A DNA stretch of 64,000 bases from Aeromicrobium camelliae (lineage in GTDB: Bacteria > Actinomycetota > Actinomycetes > Propionibacteriales > Nocardioidaceae): contig NZ_RQJX01000001.1 of NCBI RefSeq assembly GCF_003850045.1, forward strand, positions 124,001 through 188,000, written 5' to 3'. Below the pieces are notes generated by a model, which saw only the letters and a program-made list of their open reading frames with translations, was not told the origin of the DNA and did not search any database. Below, in pieces: positions 1 to 8,331 of this stretch (position 1 is its first letter; the number at the start of each line of letters is the position of its first letter). A program made the translations under genes and the position numbers.

Positions 1-208
1 GAGAGTCGACGTCGACGTGAGCGACCTGCCCGCGAGCGTGAACGCCGGCGTCGGTGCGGCCCGCGCAGGTCACCTGCGGAGGCTCGGGGAGGCGCAGGAC
101 GGTCGCGAGCGCCGCCTCCAGCTCACCTTGCACCGTGCGTAGCCCCGGCTGGGTCGCCCATCCCCGAAAGTCGGTCCCGTCATAGGCGAGGTCGATCCGC
201 ATGCGCAC
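1..208 (-). CDS. truA: tRNA pseudouridine synthase A, N-terminal part (cut by window edge)
   Basis: TruA converts uridines 38-40 of the tRNA anticodon stem to pseudouridine. The minus strand reads [18 protein letters not shown] near the start and then a [15 protein letters not shown] stretch, which holds the catalytic aspartate of the TruA family (the D of RTDAGVHA). About 69 residues are present; the rest lies beyond base 1. I chose the GTG at 208 because a TAGGCT box ends six bases upstream of it and no Shine-Dalgarno is visible, which fits a leaderless transcript; the ATG at 202 is the alternative. In actinobacteria truA normally follows rplQ and precedes rplM-rpsI on the ribosomal locus, as seen here, except that gltA is placed between. 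Confidence 0.93.
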   Translation of the reverse strand, partial: MRMRIDLAYDGTDFRGWATQPGLRTVQGELEAALATVLRLPEPPQVTCAGRTDAGVHARGQVAHVDVDS

Positions 209-214
209 CGCACC

Positions 215-220
215 AGCCTA
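215..220 (-). promoter_or_regulatory. -10 box of truA (leaderless)
   Basis: TAGGCT on the minus strand ends six bases before the GTG at 208, so the predicted first transcribed base is the start codon itself. Confidence 0.5.
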
Positions 221-262
221 GCTTTCGCCGCTTCTGACGAGGTCACGGCGGCCGACCAACGA

Positions 263-308
263 CAACGGGGAGGATCGCGGTCAACTGCTGACCGCGATCT
301 CCCCGTTG
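263..308 (-). terminator. Strong hairpin after gltA
   Basis: A stem of about 20 base pairs (CAACGGGGAG-ATCGCGGTCA against its complement, with one bulged G in the left arm) closes a five-base loop, 31 bases past the gltA stop. There is no U-run, so it is a stem-loop terminator or 3' stabiliser rather than a classical intrinsic terminator. Confidence 0.65.
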
Positions 309-339
309 CGGGAAGTTTCTCTACTTCTCCTGGTAAACC

Positions 340-1635
340 TCAGCTCCAGCGCTGGGCGGCCGGGATGAAGTCGAGCTGGCGCTCGCCGGTGTAGATCTGC
401 TTGGGGCGAGCGATCTTCTGCTCCGGGTCGTCGACGAGCTCCAGCCACTGGGCCAGCCAGCCCGCGGTGCGCGGGATGGCGAACAGCACCGTGAACATCT
501 CCGGCGGGAACTGCAGCGCCTCGTAGATGAGACCCGAGTAGAAGTCGACGTTCGGGTAGAGCTTGCGCGACACGAAGTACTCGTCCTCGAGCGCGATCTT
601 CTCGAGCTCCTGCGCGACCTCCAGGAGCGGATTGACGCCCGTGACCTCGAAGACGTCCTCGGTGGCCTTCTTGATGATCTTGGCCCGCGGATCATAGTTC
701 TTGTAGACCCGGTGCCCGAAGCCCATCAGACGCTCGTCGCCGTTCTTGACGCCCTCGATGAAGGCCGGAACGTTGTCCTTCGTCTTGATGCGCTTGAGCA
801 TGCGCAGCACGGCTTCGTTGGCGCCGCCGTGCAGCGGGCCGTAGAGCGCCGCGATGCCCGCGCTGACCGCCGAGTACGGATCGACCTGGCTGGAACCGAC
901 CGAACGCACGGCGTTCGTGGAGCAGTTCTGCTCGTGGTCCGCGTGGAGGATGAACAGCACCTCGAGGGCCTTGCTGAGGCGCGGGTCCGGCTCGTACTTG
1001 GACTCGCTCATGCGGAAGAGCATCGAGAGGAAGTTCTCGGTGTACGTCAGATCGTTGTCCGGGTAGACGTACGGCTTGCCCTGCGCGTGGCGGAACGACC
1101 AGGCGCCGAGCGTCGGCATCTTGGCGATGAGCCGGACGATCTGCTCATGGCGGACCTGGGGGTCCTTGATGTTGCGGGCCTCGGGGTAGAACGTGGACAG
1201 GGCCCCCACGCTCGACAGCAGCATCCCCATCGGGTGCGCGTCGTAGCGGAAGCCCTGCATGAGCGATTTGAGGTTCTCGTGCACGAACGTGTGGAACGTG
1301 ATCTCGTGCACCCACTGGTCATGCTGCTCCTTGGTGGGCAGTTCGCCGTGGATGAGCAGGTAGGCCACCTCGAGGAAGGTCGAGGACTCGGCCAGCTGCT
1401 CGATGGGGTAGCCGCGGTACTCGAGGATGCCGCGATCGCCGTCGATGTAGGTCACCGCGCTGCGGGTCGAGGCCGTGTTGGTGAAGCCGGGATCGTAGAC
1501 GGCGAGTCCGGGCTCCTCACCGGTCTTGCCGATCTTGCCCACGTCGCTCGCGCGGATCGTGCCGTCGGTGATGTCGAGTTCGTACTCGTCGCCGGTACGG
1601 TTGTCGCGGACGGTCAGCGTCTGTTTCTGGGTCAC
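340..1635 (-). CDS. gltA: Citrate synthase
   Basis: This enzyme condenses oxaloacetate and acetyl-CoA to citrate, the entry step of the TCA cycle, in the cytoplasm. The 431-residue protein carries the family landmarks GPLHGGANEA (first active-site His), GFGHRVYKNYDPR (second His) and YPNVDFYSG (catalytic Asp), and matches the length of the hexameric type-II enzymes. The N-terminal 60 residues form the small beta domain of that type. An in-frame ATG lies 13 codons upstream, but the GTG at 1635 is preceded by AGGAGA at a spacing of seven and gives the usual N-terminus, so I take it as the start. It is transcribed divergently from rplM and ends at a strong hairpin. In mycobacterial nomenclature this would be the gltA2 type. 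Confidence 0.96.
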   Translation of the reverse strand: MTQKQTLTVRDNRTGDEYELDITDGTIRASDVGKIGKTGEEPGLAVYDPGFTNTASTRSAVTYIDGDRGILEYRGYPIEQLAESSTFLEVAYLLIHGELPTKEQHDQWVHEITFHTFVHENLKSLMQGFRYDAHPMGMLLSSVGALSTFYPEARNIKDPQVRHEQIVRLIAKMPTLGAWSFRHAQGKPYVYPDNDLTYTENFLSMLFRMSESKYEPDPRLSKALEVLFILHADHEQNCSTNAVRSVGSSQVDPYSAVSAGIAALYGPLHGGANEAVLRMLKRIKTKDNVPAFIEGVKNGDERLMGFGHRVYKNYDPRAKIIKKATEDVFEVTGVNPLLEVAQELEKIALEDEYFVSRKLYPNVDFYSGLIYEALQFPPEMFTVLFAIPRTAGWLAQWLELVDDPEQKIARPKQIYTGERQLDFIPAAQRWS

Positions 1636-1747
1636 GTTGGGTCTCCTGTGACGAAAGACGGTCGCGCTGCCCATGGTGGAGCAGCACCTCTAACCTAGTG
1701 GTCGTGCTCACATGATGCGATCGTGGGTCCATTTCCAGCACCCCGTT

Positions 1748-1777
1748 TTGACCGGGTTGGGGTCTGCCGGTTATTCT
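1748..1777 (+). promoter_or_regulatory. Promoter of rplM-rpsI
   Basis: TTGACC (1748-1753) and TATTCT (1772-1777) are 18 bases apart, a good sigma-70-type promoter. The predicted transcript starts near 1784 and has a leader of about 74 bases. The rest of the 222-bp gltA/rplM gap shows only a tentative minus-strand TAGGTT box at 1692-1697 for gltA. Confidence 0.6.
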
Positions 1778-1857
1778 TGACTGTCGTGGTGCCCACGGCC
1801 GACGAGCCGGGCGCGCCCTCCATGAACCCAGTAACAGACAAGCGAGAAGGTCACGCC

Positions 1858-2301
1858 GTGCGCACGTACAGCCCGAAGCCTGCTGACATCGACCGTCGGT
1901 GGCACGTCATCGATGCCGAGGACGTCGTTCTCGGCCGTCTCGCCGTCCAGGCGGCGACGCTGCTGCGCGGCAAGCACAAGCCGACCTACGCGCCCCACGT
2001 CGACAATGGCGACTTCGTCATCATCGTCAACGCCGAGAAGGTCGCCCTGTCGGGCAACAAGCGCGGCGACAAGAACGTCTACCGTCACAGCGGGTACCCC
2101 GGTGGCCTCAAGCAGATCGCGTACGGCGACCTGCTCACCAAGGACGCCCGCAAGGCCATCGAGAAGTCGGTGCGCGGCATGCTCCCCAAGAACCGCCTGG
2201 GCCGTCAGCTCATGACGAAGCTGAAGGTCTACGCCGGCCCCGATCACCCGCATGCCGCCCAGAAGCCCCAGCCGTTCGAGATCACGCAGATCTCCCAGTA
2301 A
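1858..2301 (+). CDS. rplM: 50S ribosomal protein L13
   Basis: L13 is an early-assembling protein of the large ribosomal subunit. The 147-residue product starts [20 protein letters not shown] and continues with the family signature around [28 protein letters not shown] and the [11 protein letters not shown] block. Length is normal for the family. The GTG at 1858 is preceded by GAGAAGG with a seven-base gap; longer in-frame starts upstream lie in the leader and are not needed. It forms an operon with rpsI, 20 bases downstream. Confidence 0.97.
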   Translation: MRTYSPKPADIDRRWHVIDAEDVVLGRLAVQAATLLRGKHKPTYAPHVDNGDFVIIVNAEKVALSGNKRGDKNVYRHSGYPGGLKQIAYGDLLTKDARKAIEKSVRGMLPKNRLGRQLMTKLKVYAGPDHPHAAQKPQPFEITQISQ

Positions 2302-2321
2302 GCGAGAAGAGCAGGTACATC

Positions 2322-2819
2322 GTGGCTGAGTCCACCACCGAAGAGGTCGAGTACACCACCAACGCCGAGGGCGTCGCCTACACCTCGGAGACCGTGGCGA
2401 GCGTCGGTTCGTCCGACAAGCCGTCCATCATCGCGCCCGCCGGCGCGACCGGTCGCCGCAAGGAGGCCGTTGCGCGCGTGCGCATCGTCCCGGGCACCGG
2501 CACCTGGACGGTCAACGGCAAGCCGCTCGAGGAGTACCTGCCCAACAAGCTGCACCAGCAGATCGCCAAGGAGGCCCTCGCGACGACGGGTCTCGAAGGC
2601 AGCTTCGACGTCATCGCCCGCGTCAGCGGCGGTGGCATGACCGGCCAGGCCGGCGCTCTGCGCCTGGGCGTGGCCCGTGCTCTCAACGCCGTCGACGTCG
2701 AGGCCAACCGCCCGACGTTGAAGAAGGCCGGCCTGCTGACCCGCGACGCGCGGATCAAGGAGCGCAAGAAGGCCGGTCTCAAGAAGGCCCGTAAGGCTCC
2801 GCAGTACAGCAAGCGCTGA
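2322..2819 (+). CDS. rpsI: 30S ribosomal protein S9
   Basis: S9 sits in the head of the small subunit with its basic C-terminal tail reaching the P-site tRNA. The conserved body starts at [15 protein letters not shown] and ends in the expected [12 protein letters not shown] tail. The first 40 or so residues are an acidic, low-complexity extension ([16 protein letters not shown]) which is typical of actinobacterial S9 and absent from E. coli. The GTG at 2322 has AGCAGG six bases upstream. It follows rplM in one operon and is followed after seven bases by glmM. Confidence 0.96.
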   Translation: MAESTTEEVEYTTNAEGVAYTSETVASVGSSDKPSIIAPAGATGRRKEAVARVRIVPGTGTWTVNGKPLEEYLPNKLHQQIAKEALATTGLEGSFDVIARVSGGGMTGQAGALRLGVARALNAVDVEANRPTLKKAGLLTRDARIKERKKAGLKKARKAPQYSKR

Positions 2820-2826
2820 CCCGTCC

Positions 2827-4173
2827 GTGGGCCGAATTTTCGGTACCGACGGAGTTCGGGGCCTGGCGAACAGGGATCTGACCGCCGAACTCGCGGTCGA
2901 TCTCTCCGTCGCTGCCGCCCACGTGCTGGGCGAGGCAGGAGCCTTCGCCGATCAACGGCCCACTGCGGTCGTCGCCCGCGATCCTCGCGCCTCGGGGGAG
3001 TTCCTCGAGGCCGCGGTGGTCGCGGGTTTGGCGTCCGCGGGGGTCGACGTCCACCGTCTCGGTGTCGTCCCGACGCCGGGTACGGCGTACCTCACCGCGC
3101 TGCTCGCGGCCGACATGGGCGTCATGATCTCGGCGAGCCACAACCCGATGCCCGACAACGGCATCAAGTTCCTCGCGCGCGGCGGGCAGAAGCTCGCCGA
3201 CGAGATCGAGGAGGCCATCGAGCGCCGACTCGCCGAACCGTGGGACCGTCCGACCGGCGCGCACGTCGGCCGCGTCGGCGATAGCCACGCCGGGCTCGGT
3301 GCTTACGTCAAGCACCTGGCGGGCAGCGTCGAGGAGCGCCTCGAAGGACTCAAAGTCGTCCTCGACTGCGCGAACGGCGCGGCGGTCGAGGCCGCCCCGG
3401 AGGCGTTCCGCACCCTCGGCGCCGAGGTTGTCGCGATCCACGCGGAGCCCGACGGACTGAACATCAACGAGGGCTGCGGTTCCACCCATCCAGAGGACCT
3501 CCAACGGGCCGTCGTCGAGCTGGGCGCGGACGTCGGCTTCGCCTTCGACGGCGACGCCGACCGGTGCCTCGCGGTCGACGCGCAAGGCAATCTCGTCGAC
3601 GGCGACCAGATCCTGGCGATCCTCGCGCTGCGCGCTCAACGCGACGGCCGGCTCGCCCACGACACCGTGGTCGCCACGGTGATGAGCAACCTCGGTCTCT
3701 CGCTCGCGTTGGACGCGGCCGGCCTCACCCTCGTGCGTACGTCCGTCGGTGATCGCTACGTGCTGGAAGCCATGCGCGCGGGCGGGTTCACCCTCGGTGG
3801 TGAACAGTCCGGTCATGTCATCATGAGCGACTTCGCGACGACGGGCGACGGCACGTTGACCGCGGTGCACCTCGCTGCCGAGATGGTGGTGTCGGGGCGC
3901 CCGATGAGCGACCTCGCCGCCGTCGTCACGCGTCTGCCGCAGGTCCTGGTCAACGTTGCCGACGTCGACAAGTCCCGCGCGGCCACCGACCCGGTGCTGC
4001 AGGGCGAGATCGCCGCGGCCACCGCCAAGCTCGGGGATACCGGCCGGGTGCTGTTGCGCCCGTCCGGCACGGAGCCGGTCGTCCGGGTGATGGTCGAGGC
4101 TCCGACGGAGTCGGAGGCGAACGAGGTGGCCGACCATCTCGCGGACGTCGTCCGCACCACGCTCGCTCTCTAA
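2827..4173 (+). CDS. glmM: Phosphoglucosamine mutase
   Basis: GlmM interconverts glucosamine-6-phosphate and glucosamine-1-phosphate, the second step of UDP-N-acetylglucosamine synthesis for peptidoglycan. The 448-residue protein begins [14 protein letters not shown], carries the phosphoserine loop [15 protein letters not shown], the metal-binding loop FDGDADR and the C-terminal phosphate-binding [14 protein letters not shown]. Length is normal for the family. The GTG start lies only seven bases after the rpsI stop, without a clear Shine-Dalgarno, so translation is probably coupled. glmS is 4 kb downstream and glmU is near 58 kb in the same window. Confidence 0.96.
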   Translation: MGRIFGTDGVRGLANRDLTAELAVDLSVAAAHVLGEAGAFADQRPTAVVARDPRASGEFLEAAVVAGLASAGVDVHRLGVVPTPGTAYLTALLAADMGVMISASHNPMPDNGIKFLARGGQKLADEIEEAIERRLAEPWDRPTGAHVGRVGDSHAGLGAYVKHLAGSVEERLEGLKVVLDCANGAAVEAAPEAFRTLGAEVVAIHAEPDGLNINEGCGSTHPEDLQRAVVELGADVGFAFDGDADRCLAVDAQGNLVDGDQILAILALRAQRDGRLAHDTVVATVMSNLGLSLALDAAGLTLVRTSVGDRYVLEAMRAGGFTLGGEQSGHVIMSDFATTGDGTLTAVHLAAEMVVSGRPMSDLAAVVTRLPQVLVNVADVDKSRAATDPVLQGEIAAATAKLGDTGRVLLRPSGTEPVVRVMVEAPTESEANEVADHLADVVRTTLAL

Positions 4174-4194
4174 CTTTCGGCGCCTCGGCGGCGA

Positions 4195-4200
4195 TAGGCT
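4195..4200 (+). promoter_or_regulatory. -10 box of the tandem GNAT gene (leaderless)
   Basis: TAGGCT ends six bases before the GTG at 4207; no Shine-Dalgarno is present. Confidence 0.5.
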
Positions 4201-4206
4201 CGCGCC

Positions 4207-5196
4207 GTGGTCATCATCACCGCGCTCGACGTCGCTGACGACGACGCCTACGCCGCCTTCCACGCGCTCTACGCCCGGTCGATCGATACAGAGCTGGACC
4301 CGCCGTGGGAGTTCCGTGAACTGCGGATGAAGCTCGCCGGCGACGAGTACGTGCAGTCGGTCGCGCTGGTGGCCGTCGACGGCGACGAGGCGGTCGGCGG
4401 TGCGTGGGCCGAACTGACGCTCAAGGACAACCTGCAGAACGCCTTCGCCACGATCTTCGTCGATCCCCAGCACCGCCGTCGCGGATTCGGTTCAGCGTTG
4501 TGGCGCGAGCTCGCCGTAGCGTTGCGCGACCAGGGCCGCACGGTCGTGGCGGGCGAGGCGGTCAAGCGCGTCGACGCCGTGGAGAGCGACAGCGAGCGGT
4601 TCGCCGAGACGCTCGGCTTCCACGTGGATCTCGTCAACGCCATCCGCGAGCTGCCACTGCCGGCCGACCCGCCGAAGGCGCCTGCACGGGACGGTTACCA
4701 GCTGGCGGCCTGGCGCGGTCTCGCGCCGGAGCAGTGGCGAGCGGAGTACGCCCACCTGCGCAGCCTCATCACCCAGGAAGCGCCGCTGGGGGAGGTCGCG
4801 TGGGAGAACGAGTTCTGGGACGCCGCCCGGCTCGAGCTCGAAGCGCGGCAGTGGCAGGAGAGCGGCCGCGTGGCACAGATCGTGGCGGCCGTCGCCCCGC
4901 ACGGTGCGCTCGTCGGCCACACGCAGCTGATCGTGCCGGATGCGAGTGACGAGGTGTACCAGTGGGACACCCTCGTGCTTCCCGAACACCGCGGCCACGG
5001 ACTGGGACTGAGCCTGAAAGCAGCCGCCATGCGCGAGGCCGCCGACCTGGTCGCGGGCCGGCGCCGCATCACGACATGGAACGCCGCGTCGAACGAGCCG
5101 ATGATCGCCGTCAACGAGCGCCTCGGCTATCGACTCATCGGCTACGCCACGGAGTACGCGATCGACCTGTCGGACGCGTCACCCGCCGAGCGGTGA
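4207..5196 (+). CDS. Tandem GNAT-domain N-acetyltransferase
   Basis: This 329-residue protein holds two GNAT acetyltransferase folds. The acetyl-CoA pyrophosphate-binding motif appears as DPQHRRRGFG near residues 86-95 and again as PEHRGHGLGL near 259-268, so both halves may bind acetyl-CoA. Tandem GNAT proteins of this length include mycothiol synthase, but the specific MshD sequence hallmarks are not evident to me and the gene is not next to other mycothiol genes, so the substrate is unknown. It has its own leaderless-type promoter 33 bases after glmM, and converges on the MFS gene with 16 bases between stops. Confidence 0.85.
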   Translation: MVIITALDVADDDAYAAFHALYARSIDTELDPPWEFRELRMKLAGDEYVQSVALVAVDGDEAVGGAWAELTLKDNLQNAFATIFVDPQHRRRGFGSALWRELAVALRDQGRTVVAGEAVKRVDAVESDSERFAETLGFHVDLVNAIRELPLPADPPKAPARDGYQLAAWRGLAPEQWRAEYAHLRSLITQEAPLGEVAWENEFWDAARLELEARQWQESGRVAQIVAAVAPHGALVGHTQLIVPDASDEVYQWDTLVLPEHRGHGLGLSLKAAAMREAADLVAGRRRITTWNAASNEPMIAVNERLGYRLIGYATEYAIDLSDASPAER

Positions 5197-5212
5197 GACA
5201 CCTGCTCGTCGA

Positions 5213-7180
5213 CTACCGCTCGGGCAGGGGCTGGCGTGCGGGTGAGGCGGCGGCGATGTCGATGTCGACGACCTCGGAGTCGAGCGTCAGCAGGACCTTC
5301 CGGGCCCGCGCCTGGCCGGTGTGCGGATCGTATGCCGTGAGCACGTAACGGCCCGTCGGCGGAAGCTGGAAGACGTACCGCCCCTCGCCGTCGCAGCGGG
5401 TGGCGCCGACCTGCTTGCCCACCGCTTCGCTGAGCGCGACCAGGGCACCGGCGGCAGGCATCCCCTTGCGGGTCACGGTGCCGGACACGGTGAGCTCCTC
5501 CGAGAACGTCAGGTGCTGTTCGACCTCGCCGCCGGAGAACTCGAAGACCTCGGCGGCCGGTGCCCAGCCGACGGCGTTCGCGATGACGACGTAGGTGCCG
5601 GGGCCCGGAAGCACGACCGAGTACCGTCCGTCGTTGTCGGCCCGGCTCCAGTCGAGCTGTTCGCCGTGGGCGTCGAGCACCGAGACGAGGATCGTGCCAC
5701 GGGCGCTGCCGTCCGCCCGGGCGAGCGTGATCCGGCCGCGGACCACGGCTTCCTGCTTCTCGCGACCCTGGGCCCGCGCGAGCTCCTGTTCCTGGTGGGT
5801 GCGACGGTCCCGCGGGATGAGCGTCGCGAGGCCGGTGCAGATACCGGCCGCGAGCGCGCCCAGCCACAGCACAGCGTGGAAGGCCTGCTGCGAAGCGAAC
5901 GACATCCCGCCGGCCTCGATCGTGTAGGTCGCCATGATGGCCGCGACCACGGTGCTGGCCAGCGACGTGCCGATCGAGCGGACCAGGGAGTTCAGGCCGT
6001 TCGCGGACGCGGTCTCGGTGATCGGCACCGACGACATGATCAGCGTCGGCATCGCCGCGAACGCGAGCGCGGTGCCGATGCCGACCAGCGTCGAGCCGAT
6101 CACGACCGCGGCCACCGAGTCGGCGTAGAAGACGCGACCGATGTACGTGAAGGCCATCAGGGCCGAGCCGACGAGCAGCACCAGCCGACCGCCGAAGCGC
6201 CCCAGCAGCCAGCCGGAGATGGGCGAGATGGCGACCATCGCGAGGCCCGACGGCACCATCGCCAGACCGGCCGACGTCACGTCGAGCCCGAACCCGACGC
6301 CGCTCTCGACGGGCTGCTGCAGCACCTGGACGGTGACGAGCATGTTCACGAACATCGCCATCCCCGCGAAGATCGAGGCGATGTTCGTGACGAGCACGGG
6401 GCGGCGAGCGCTCGTCCGCAGATCGACCATCGGCTGGTTGATCCGCAGTTCCACCGGGATCCACACGGCCAGCAGCGCCACCGACGAGGCCAGCAGCACG
6501 AGGACGACCGGCTCGCCCCATCCCCAGACACTGCCCTTCGAGATCGGCAGCAAGAGGCACACGAGCGCAGCAGAGAGCAGCAGGGCGCCGCCTACGTCGA
6601 AACGGCCGGGGGTGCGCACCGGGGACTCGTCGACGACGACCAGGAGCGATACGACGAGCGCCGCGCCGGCCACGGCGCCGAACCAGAAGATCGAGTGCCA
6701 GCCGAACACGTCGCTGAGCACGCCCGCCAGCGGGAGGCCGAGCGCCGAACCGATGCCCATCGTGGCGCTCATCAGCGCGACCGCCGTGCCGATGCGCTTG
6801 GGTGGCAGCTCATCGCGGAGGATGCTGATCCCCACGGCGATCAGCGACGCGCCGAAACCCTGCAGGGCCCGCCCGACGATCATGGTCAGGAAGGAGACCT
6901 CGAGGGCGCAGATGACCGAACCGAGGATCATCGCGCCGAGTGCGACCAGCAGCATGCGGCGTTTGCCGTACATGTCGGCCATCCGCGCGATGATCGGCGT
7001 ACCCACCGCCGCGGTCAGCAGCGTCGCGGTGACGAGCCAGGACGAGTCCGAGGCGGAGATGTCGAGCAGCTCGGGGAATGCTGGCAGCAGCGGGATGACG
7101 AGCGTGAACTGCAGCGCAGAGACCATGCCGCACAAGGAGAGCACCAGGATCTTGAGCCAGGCTGGCGCACTGCGCGGCAT
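5213..7180 (-). CDS. MFS drug exporter (DHA2-like) with C-terminal carboxypeptidase-regulatory-like domains
   Basis: A proton-driven exporter of the major facilitator superfamily, probably of hydrophobic compounds, in the inner membrane. Residues about 8-455 make a 12-14-segment MFS core with the loop-2/3 motif RMADMYGKRRML and a motif-C-like GSALGLPLAGVLSD. After residue 470 comes a soluble tail of about 180 residues with two beta-sandwich repeats of the carboxypeptidase-regulatory/Cna-B type, each with a (D/E)G(R/E)Y(S/V)(V/F) core (DNDGRYSVVLPGPGTYVV; CDGEGRYVFQLPPTGRYVL). Such tails occur on some actinobacterial MFS proteins; their function is not known to me. The ATG at 7180 has AAGGAG just upstream. 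A minus-strand TAGGGT box lies at 7300-7305. Confidence 0.88.
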   Translation of the reverse strand: MPRSAPAWLKILVLSLCGMVSALQFTLVIPLLPAFPELLDISASDSSWLVTATLLTAAVGTPIIARMADMYGKRRMLLVALGAMILGSVICALEVSFLTMIVGRALQGFGASLIAVGISILRDELPPKRIGTAVALMSATMGIGSALGLPLAGVLSDVFGWHSIFWFGAVAGAALVVSLLVVVDESPVRTPGRFDVGGALLLSAALVCLLLPISKGSVWGWGEPVVLVLLASSVALLAVWIPVELRINQPMVDLRTSARRPVLVTNIASIFAGMAMFVNMLVTVQVLQQPVESGVGFGLDVTSAGLAMVPSGLAMVAISPISGWLLGRFGGRLVLLVGSALMAFTYIGRVFYADSVAAVVIGSTLVGIGTALAFAAMPTLIMSSVPITETASANGLNSLVRSIGTSLASTVVAAIMATYTIEAGGMSFASQQAFHAVLWLGALAAGICTGLATLIPRDRRTHQEQELARAQGREKQEAVVRGRITLARADGSARGTILVSVLDAHGEQLDWSRADNDGRYSVVLPGPGTYVVIANAVGWAPAAEVFEFSGGEVEQHLTFSEELTVSGTVTRKGMPAAGALVALSEAVGKQVGATRCDGEGRYVFQLPPTGRYVLTAYDPHTGQARARKVLLTLDSEVVDIDIAAASPARQPLPER

Positions 7181-7299
7181 ATCGCTCCTTCGAGTCGGCG
7201 AAGTCGGTCGTCAGGGCCTGCTCCGAAGGGGACGGGCCTCGGAACGTCTGCGGCGCGCAGGGAGCGACAGCGCAGTCCGCCGCGGGGCGCAGGAAACCC

Positions 7300-7305
7300 A
7301 CCCTA
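7300..7305 (-). promoter_or_regulatory. Possible -10 box for the MFS gene
   Basis: TAGGGT on the minus strand would give a leader of roughly 110 bases before the ATG at 7180. No convincing -35 partner is visible. Confidence 0.3.
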
Positions 7306-7334
7306 GCCGAGTGAGGACGAGGCGCCGCGCCCGC

Positions 7335-8276
7335 TCAGAGCTTGCGGAGACGAACCCACTTGACCGTGTGATCGGAGCCTTTGCGCAGCACGAGGTCGGC
7401 GCGGCCGCGGGTGCTGGCGATGTTCTCGCGCAGGTTCGGCCAGTTGATCGTGTGCCACAGTTCCTCAGCCCGGGCGACGGCCTGATCGTCGGTGAACGAG
7501 CTGTAGCGGTGGAAGTAGGAGGCCGGATCGGCGAACGCGGTCTCACGCAGCCGCAGGAAGCGTTCGATGTACCACCGGCGGATGTCCTTGCTCGAGGCGT
7601 CGACATAGATGCCGAAATCGAAGAAGTCGCTGATCGCAAGGCCCGGGCTGCCGTCTCCTCGTGCGCGTGCCGGTGCGAGGACGTTCAGGCCCTCGACGAT
7701 GACGATGTCGGGCCGGCTGATGGTGACGACCTCGTCGGTGACGTCGTAGGTCAAGTGCGAATAGACCGGCGCCTCGACGTGGTCGGCGCCGCTCTTGACG
7801 CTCATGACGAAGCGCAGGAGTCGTTTGCGGTCGTAGGACTCCGGGAACCCCTTGCGGTCCAGGATGCCCCGCTTCTCGAGTTCGGCGTTCGGCAACAGGA
7901 AACCGTCGGTGGTCACGAGCGCCACGTTCGGATGTTCCTCGCGCTGCGCCAGCAGTTCACGCAGCAAGCGCGCGGTCGTGGATTTGCCGACCGCGACCGA
8001 GCCGGCCAGGCCGATGACGAACGGCACCTTGGTGGCCTGGGGATTGCCGAGGAAGCGTTCCGTCGCGCGGTAGAGCGTGTTGGCCATCCGCACGCGGAGG
8101 CTGATCAGCTGGGTGAGGGGGAGGTAGACCTGCCCCACCTCGTCGAGATCGAGCTCCTCGCCCAAGCCGCGGACGCGCGCGATCTCCGCCTCCGTCAGCG
8201 GCACAGGGGAGTCGTCGGCGAGCTCGGCCCAGGCAGACCGTTCCAGCTCGACGAACGGCGTCAGCTCGCGTGACAT
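7335..8276 (-). CDS. coaA: Type I pantothenate kinase
   Basis: CoaA phosphorylates pantothenate in the first committed step of coenzyme A synthesis. The 313-residue protein contains the Walker A P-loop GLAGSVAVGKSTTAR, the substrate loop TTDGFLLPNAELEKRG, RKGFPESYD and the YSHLTYD segment, all hallmarks of the E. coli/mycobacterial type I enzyme, and ends VRLRKL as in mycobacteria. I chose the ATG at 8276 because it gives the MSREL start and a length that match the mycobacterial protein. An ATG at 8285 and a GTG at 8297 in frame are alternatives; AGGAG sits immediately before the latter. The gene is divergent from glmS, with only 55 bases between the starts. Confidence 0.95.
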   Translation of the reverse strand: MSRELTPFVELERSAWAELADDSPVPLTEAEIARVRGLGEELDLDEVGQVYLPLTQLISLRVRMANTLYRATERFLGNPQATKVPFVIGLAGSVAVGKSTTARLLRELLAQREEHPNVALVTTDGFLLPNAELEKRGILDRKGFPESYDRKRLLRFVMSVKSGADHVEAPVYSHLTYDVTDEVVTISRPDIVIVEGLNVLAPARARGDGSPGLAISDFFDFGIYVDASSKDIRRWYIERFLRLRETAFADPASYFHRYSSFTDDQAVARAEELWHTINWPNLRENIASTRGRADLVLRKGSDHTVKWVRLRKL

Positions 8277-8318
8277 GGGGACCATTGTTGCGATCACGGC
8301 TCCTGACCTCGCACTGGG

Positions 8319-8324
8319 TACCCT
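8319..8324 (+). promoter_or_regulatory. -10 box of glmS (leaderless)
   Basis: TACCCT ends seven bases before the ATG at 8332. The box overlaps the palindrome GGGTACCC. Confidence 0.45.
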
Positions 8325-8331
8325 GGAAGCT

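Noticed and set aside
2779..4473. Minus-strand open frame of 564 codons opposite glmM
   Set aside because: It is a shadow of glmM and the GNAT gene, with no recognisable motif and no ribosome site.
4207..5196. Mycothiol synthase (mshD)
   Set aside because: Tandem GNAT layout and length fit, but I cannot see specific MshD residues and there is no mycothiol-gene context.
5142..6560. Minus-strand frame of 472 codons within the MFS gene in another frame
   Set aside because: Arg/Gly/Ala-rich shadow; the MFS frame on the same strand has clear membrane spans and motifs.
8283..8297. Longer coaA starts (ATG 8285, GTG 8297)
   Set aside because: The mycobacterial protein starts MSR; the longer forms add residues without similarity, though AGGAG near 8300 leaves some doubt.
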